From Balneola sp. (GTDB lineage: Bacteria; Bacteroidota; Rhodothermia; Balneolales; Balneolaceae): a stretch of 64,000 nucleotides of DNA. The position numbers and the translations under genes were made by a program. The notes under the pieces are model-generated. The model was not told where the DNA came from and ran no database searches. It saw only the letters and a program-made list of their open reading frames with translations. The stretch is taken from positions 62,001-126,000 of the forward strand of contig RHLJ01000006.1 of assembly GCA_003712055.1 (NCBI GenBank). The letters run 5' to 3'. Positions 62,625-64,000 of this stretch are shown one piece after another (position 1 is the first letter of the stretch; the number at the start of each line of letters is the position of its first letter).

Positions 62625-63533
62625 ATGAGATCAATAGCTCGTATTAAAAGGGGACAATATATTGCTGCGTTAATGGGTCTGTTTTTTGCACTATGCTGCG
62701 TTGAACAGGCACATGCCCAGAACGCTTTTTCAGAAATGGAGTTTGATACAACAAGTTATTATGTACTAACTCTAAACGACGGTACCCAGTTAACAGGAAA
62801 AGTGATAAAGGTAACAGAGACTTCTCTTATATTTTCGACCAATTCAATTCCGAGCATAGACATTCCCTTTGAGAATATTAAAAAGATAGAGGAGATCGAT
62901 TCCCTAAATATTCGCTCTGATGGGGAGTACTGGTTTCCAAACCCAAGCTCAACCCGGTACTTTTTGTCTCCTACTGCATTTACCTTGGATAGAAAGGAAG
63001 GTTATTACCAAAACACCTACTTACTTTTTAATTCGGTGAATGTGGGATTAATGGATTTCTTTTCGGTAGGAGGTGGCTTTGAATTCTTAAGTACGTTCGG
63101 CTCTGGTATTTCTCCGATTTTTTATCTCACACCAAAAATTGGAGGCAAAGTAGCTAAAGATTTTCGGCTCAGTGGTGGTGTTTTGATGATAAATGCAGAT
63201 GATTTTTGGTTAGGTACCATTTATACAGTAGGAACTTATGGCAATACGAACGACAATATTTCCGTCGGGCTTAGCTGGGGATTTATTGATGGAGAGATAG
63301 CAGATCGTCCTATATATACCCTCGGCGGGACAAAAAGAATAAGTCGAAGAGTATCCCTACTCACAGAAAACTATTTCTTCCCGGATGTAGAAGGAAATAA
63401 TAGCTTTCATTTATATGGATTCAGATTTTTTGGCTCAAAGTTGAGTACAGATTTAGGTTTTCTAAATAACAGCGATATAAGTGACGACCTCGGTATAGGG
63501 GTTCCTTATGTAGGTTTCGCTGTTAAATTTTAG
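62625..63533 (+). CDS. secreted outer-membrane-type protein of unknown function
   Basis: A 302-residue protein with signal peptide (AALMGLFFALCCVEQAHAQ). A short SH3/Sm-like segment follows (YVLTLNDGTQLTGKVIKVTE...IPFENIKKIEEID), then amphipathic beta-strands ending in YVGFAVKF, a barrel-like C-terminus with terminal Phe. A known Bacteroidetes arrangement is a small 'DGTxxxGxVxxVxxxxI' domain ahead of a barrel. Function unknown. The 220-base upstream gap contains an AACCG TTT CGGTAAACG-type symmetric stretch near 62567, of uncertain meaning. Confidence 0.72.
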   Translation: MRSIARIKRGQYIAALMGLFFALCCVEQAHAQNAFSEMEFDTTSYYVLTLNDGTQLTGKVIKVTETSLIFSTNSIPSIDIPFENIKKIEEIDSLNIRSDGEYWFPNPSSTRYFLSPTAFTLDRKEGYYQNTYLLFNSVNVGLMDFFSVGGGFEFLSTFGSGISPIFYLTPKIGGKVAKDFRLSGGVLMINADDFWLGTIYTVGTYGNTNDNISVGLSWGFIDGEIADRPIYTLGGTKRISRRVSLLTENYFFPDVEGNNSFHLYGFRFFGSKLSTDLGFLNNSDISDDLGIGVPYVGFAVKF

Positions 63534-63599
63534 TAGTAGATAATCCGAATTCCTTTTTCTGCATTTTGCTTACCTTAGCTCGGCACAAAAAAGCAGCAC

Positions 63600-64000
63600 A
63601 TGAGCATGAATATTGAAGAAAAGCTAAAGCAGATTAAATCCAGATTCCAGGAAGTGAATACAGCGATGAGTGATTCCTCTGTATTTGATGACCCTGATAC
63701 CTATACCAAGCTTACCAAAGAGAGGAGTGAGCTGGAAGAGTTAGTGCAAGACTATGATACCTGGTCCGATTTAAAAAACAGGCTTGAGGGTAATAAAGAA
63801 CTCATTGAATTGAACGAAGATCCTGAGATCACTGAAATGGCACGGGATGAGAATAAAGAGATTGTTGTAGAGCTTGAACAGTTAGAAGAGGACATTAAAG
63901 TTAAACTTGTACCAAAAGACCCCGAAGACTCCAAGAATGCCATCGTGGAAATCCGTGCAGGAACTGGGGGAGATGAAGCTGCTATTTTTGCCGGAGATCT
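63600..64000 (+). CDS. prfA: peptide chain release factor 1, 3' truncated by the window
   Basis: The first 133 codons run off the window end. Visible are the helical RF1 N-terminus (IEEKLKQIKSRFQEVNTAMS and LEELVQDYDTWSDLKNRL) and the start of the central domain, IVEIRAGTGGDEAAIFAGD. The GGQ and PxT motifs lie beyond the edge, so RF1 versus RF2 rests on the N-terminal pattern; GTGGDEAAIFAGD is the RF1 form. It releases finished proteins at UAA and UAG codons. Two in-frame ATGs (63600, 63606) are possible starts. Confidence 0.93.
   Translation, partial: MSMNIEEKLKQIKSRFQEVNTAMSDSSVFDDPDTYTKLTKERSELEELVQDYDTWSDLKNRLEGNKELIELNEDPEITEMARDENKEIVVELEQLEEDIKVKLVPKDPEDSKNAIVEIRAGTGGDEAAIFAGD

Noticed and set aside
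1-64000. CRISPR array, prophage, toxin-antitoxin pair, tRNA or rRNA
   Set aside because: No regularly spaced repeats, phage or transposase genes, toxin-like small gene pairs, or recognisable tRNA/rRNA sequences were seen by reading.

Overview
The window is a chromosomal stretch from a member of the Bacteroidetes/Balneolota side of the FCB group, most likely a Balneola/Gracilimonas-like marine heterotroph (inference). Three proteins end in the 'QNYPNPFNP ... SGxYxYRI ... KKMxLxK' type IX secretion (T9SS) sorting domain typical of Balneolota, Rhodothermota and Ignavibacteria. Other pointers are a GldE/CorC-like protein, PorV/PorQ-like and TonB-plug-like outer-membrane proteins, a eukaryotic-type (type II) glutamine synthetase, DUF3857 transglutaminase-like proteins, TAnnTTTG promoter elements and weak Shine-Dalgarno signals. 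DNA is AT-rich. I saw no tRNA, rRNA, CRISPR array, transposase or prophage gene.

Layout. 1-3.7 kb: 3' part of cinA, an outer-membrane barrel protein and ftsX. 3.7-4.4 kb: a repeat-rich intergenic region with one possible small membrane protein. 4.4-9.6 kb: Fur-family regulator, acyl-CoA synthetase, two small envelope proteins, LOG-family protein, cysteine desulfurase. 9.7-13.5 kb: a giant T9SS-exported protein with four internal repeats, divergent from pgk. 14.9-18.8 kb: a DUF3857 protein, a secreted DinB-like protein and a PorV/PorQ-like protein. 18.9-24.2 kb: a tight minus-strand operon DUF1800 - DUF1501 (Tat signal plus T9SS tail) - WG-repeat lipoprotein - WG-repeat lipoprotein. 24.4-30.5 kb: three tandem DUF3857 proteins. 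30.5-34.7 kb: AI-2E-type permease, ssb, GldE/CorC-like protein, murB. 34.7-40.6 kb: secreted unknown, FG-GAP/ASPIC lipoprotein, a CadC-like transmembrane regulator with a beta-propeller, and an M48 lipoprotein protease. 40.7-50.2 kb: TorF-like porin and amt, purB, two small membrane proteins, menA-menC-menE, type II glutamine synthetase. 50.2-57.1 kb: CsaA, DUF2141, MacB/FtsX-type permease, an ECF sigma - membrane protein - DUF4097-like operon with a divergent secreted protein, YbjQ, DoxX, RRM protein. 57.2-64 kb: purE and purK separated by a T9SS protein, a secreted protein, and the start of prfA.

How the genes work together. Housekeeping functions (glycolysis, purine and menaquinone synthesis, ammonium uptake and assimilation, division, peptidoglycan) are mixed with a heavy load of surface and envelope genes. 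The most interesting candidates are: (i) the DUF1800/DUF1501/WG/WG operon as a possible cell-surface module; (ii) four DUF3857 proteins, three of which lack the transglutaminase cysteine; (iii) an AAAAGCGCTTTT-like palindrome present twice upstream of amt and twice upstream of the glutamine synthetase gene, a possible nitrogen operator; and (iv) a large exported protein with four PepSY-like repeats. None can be confirmed without searches.
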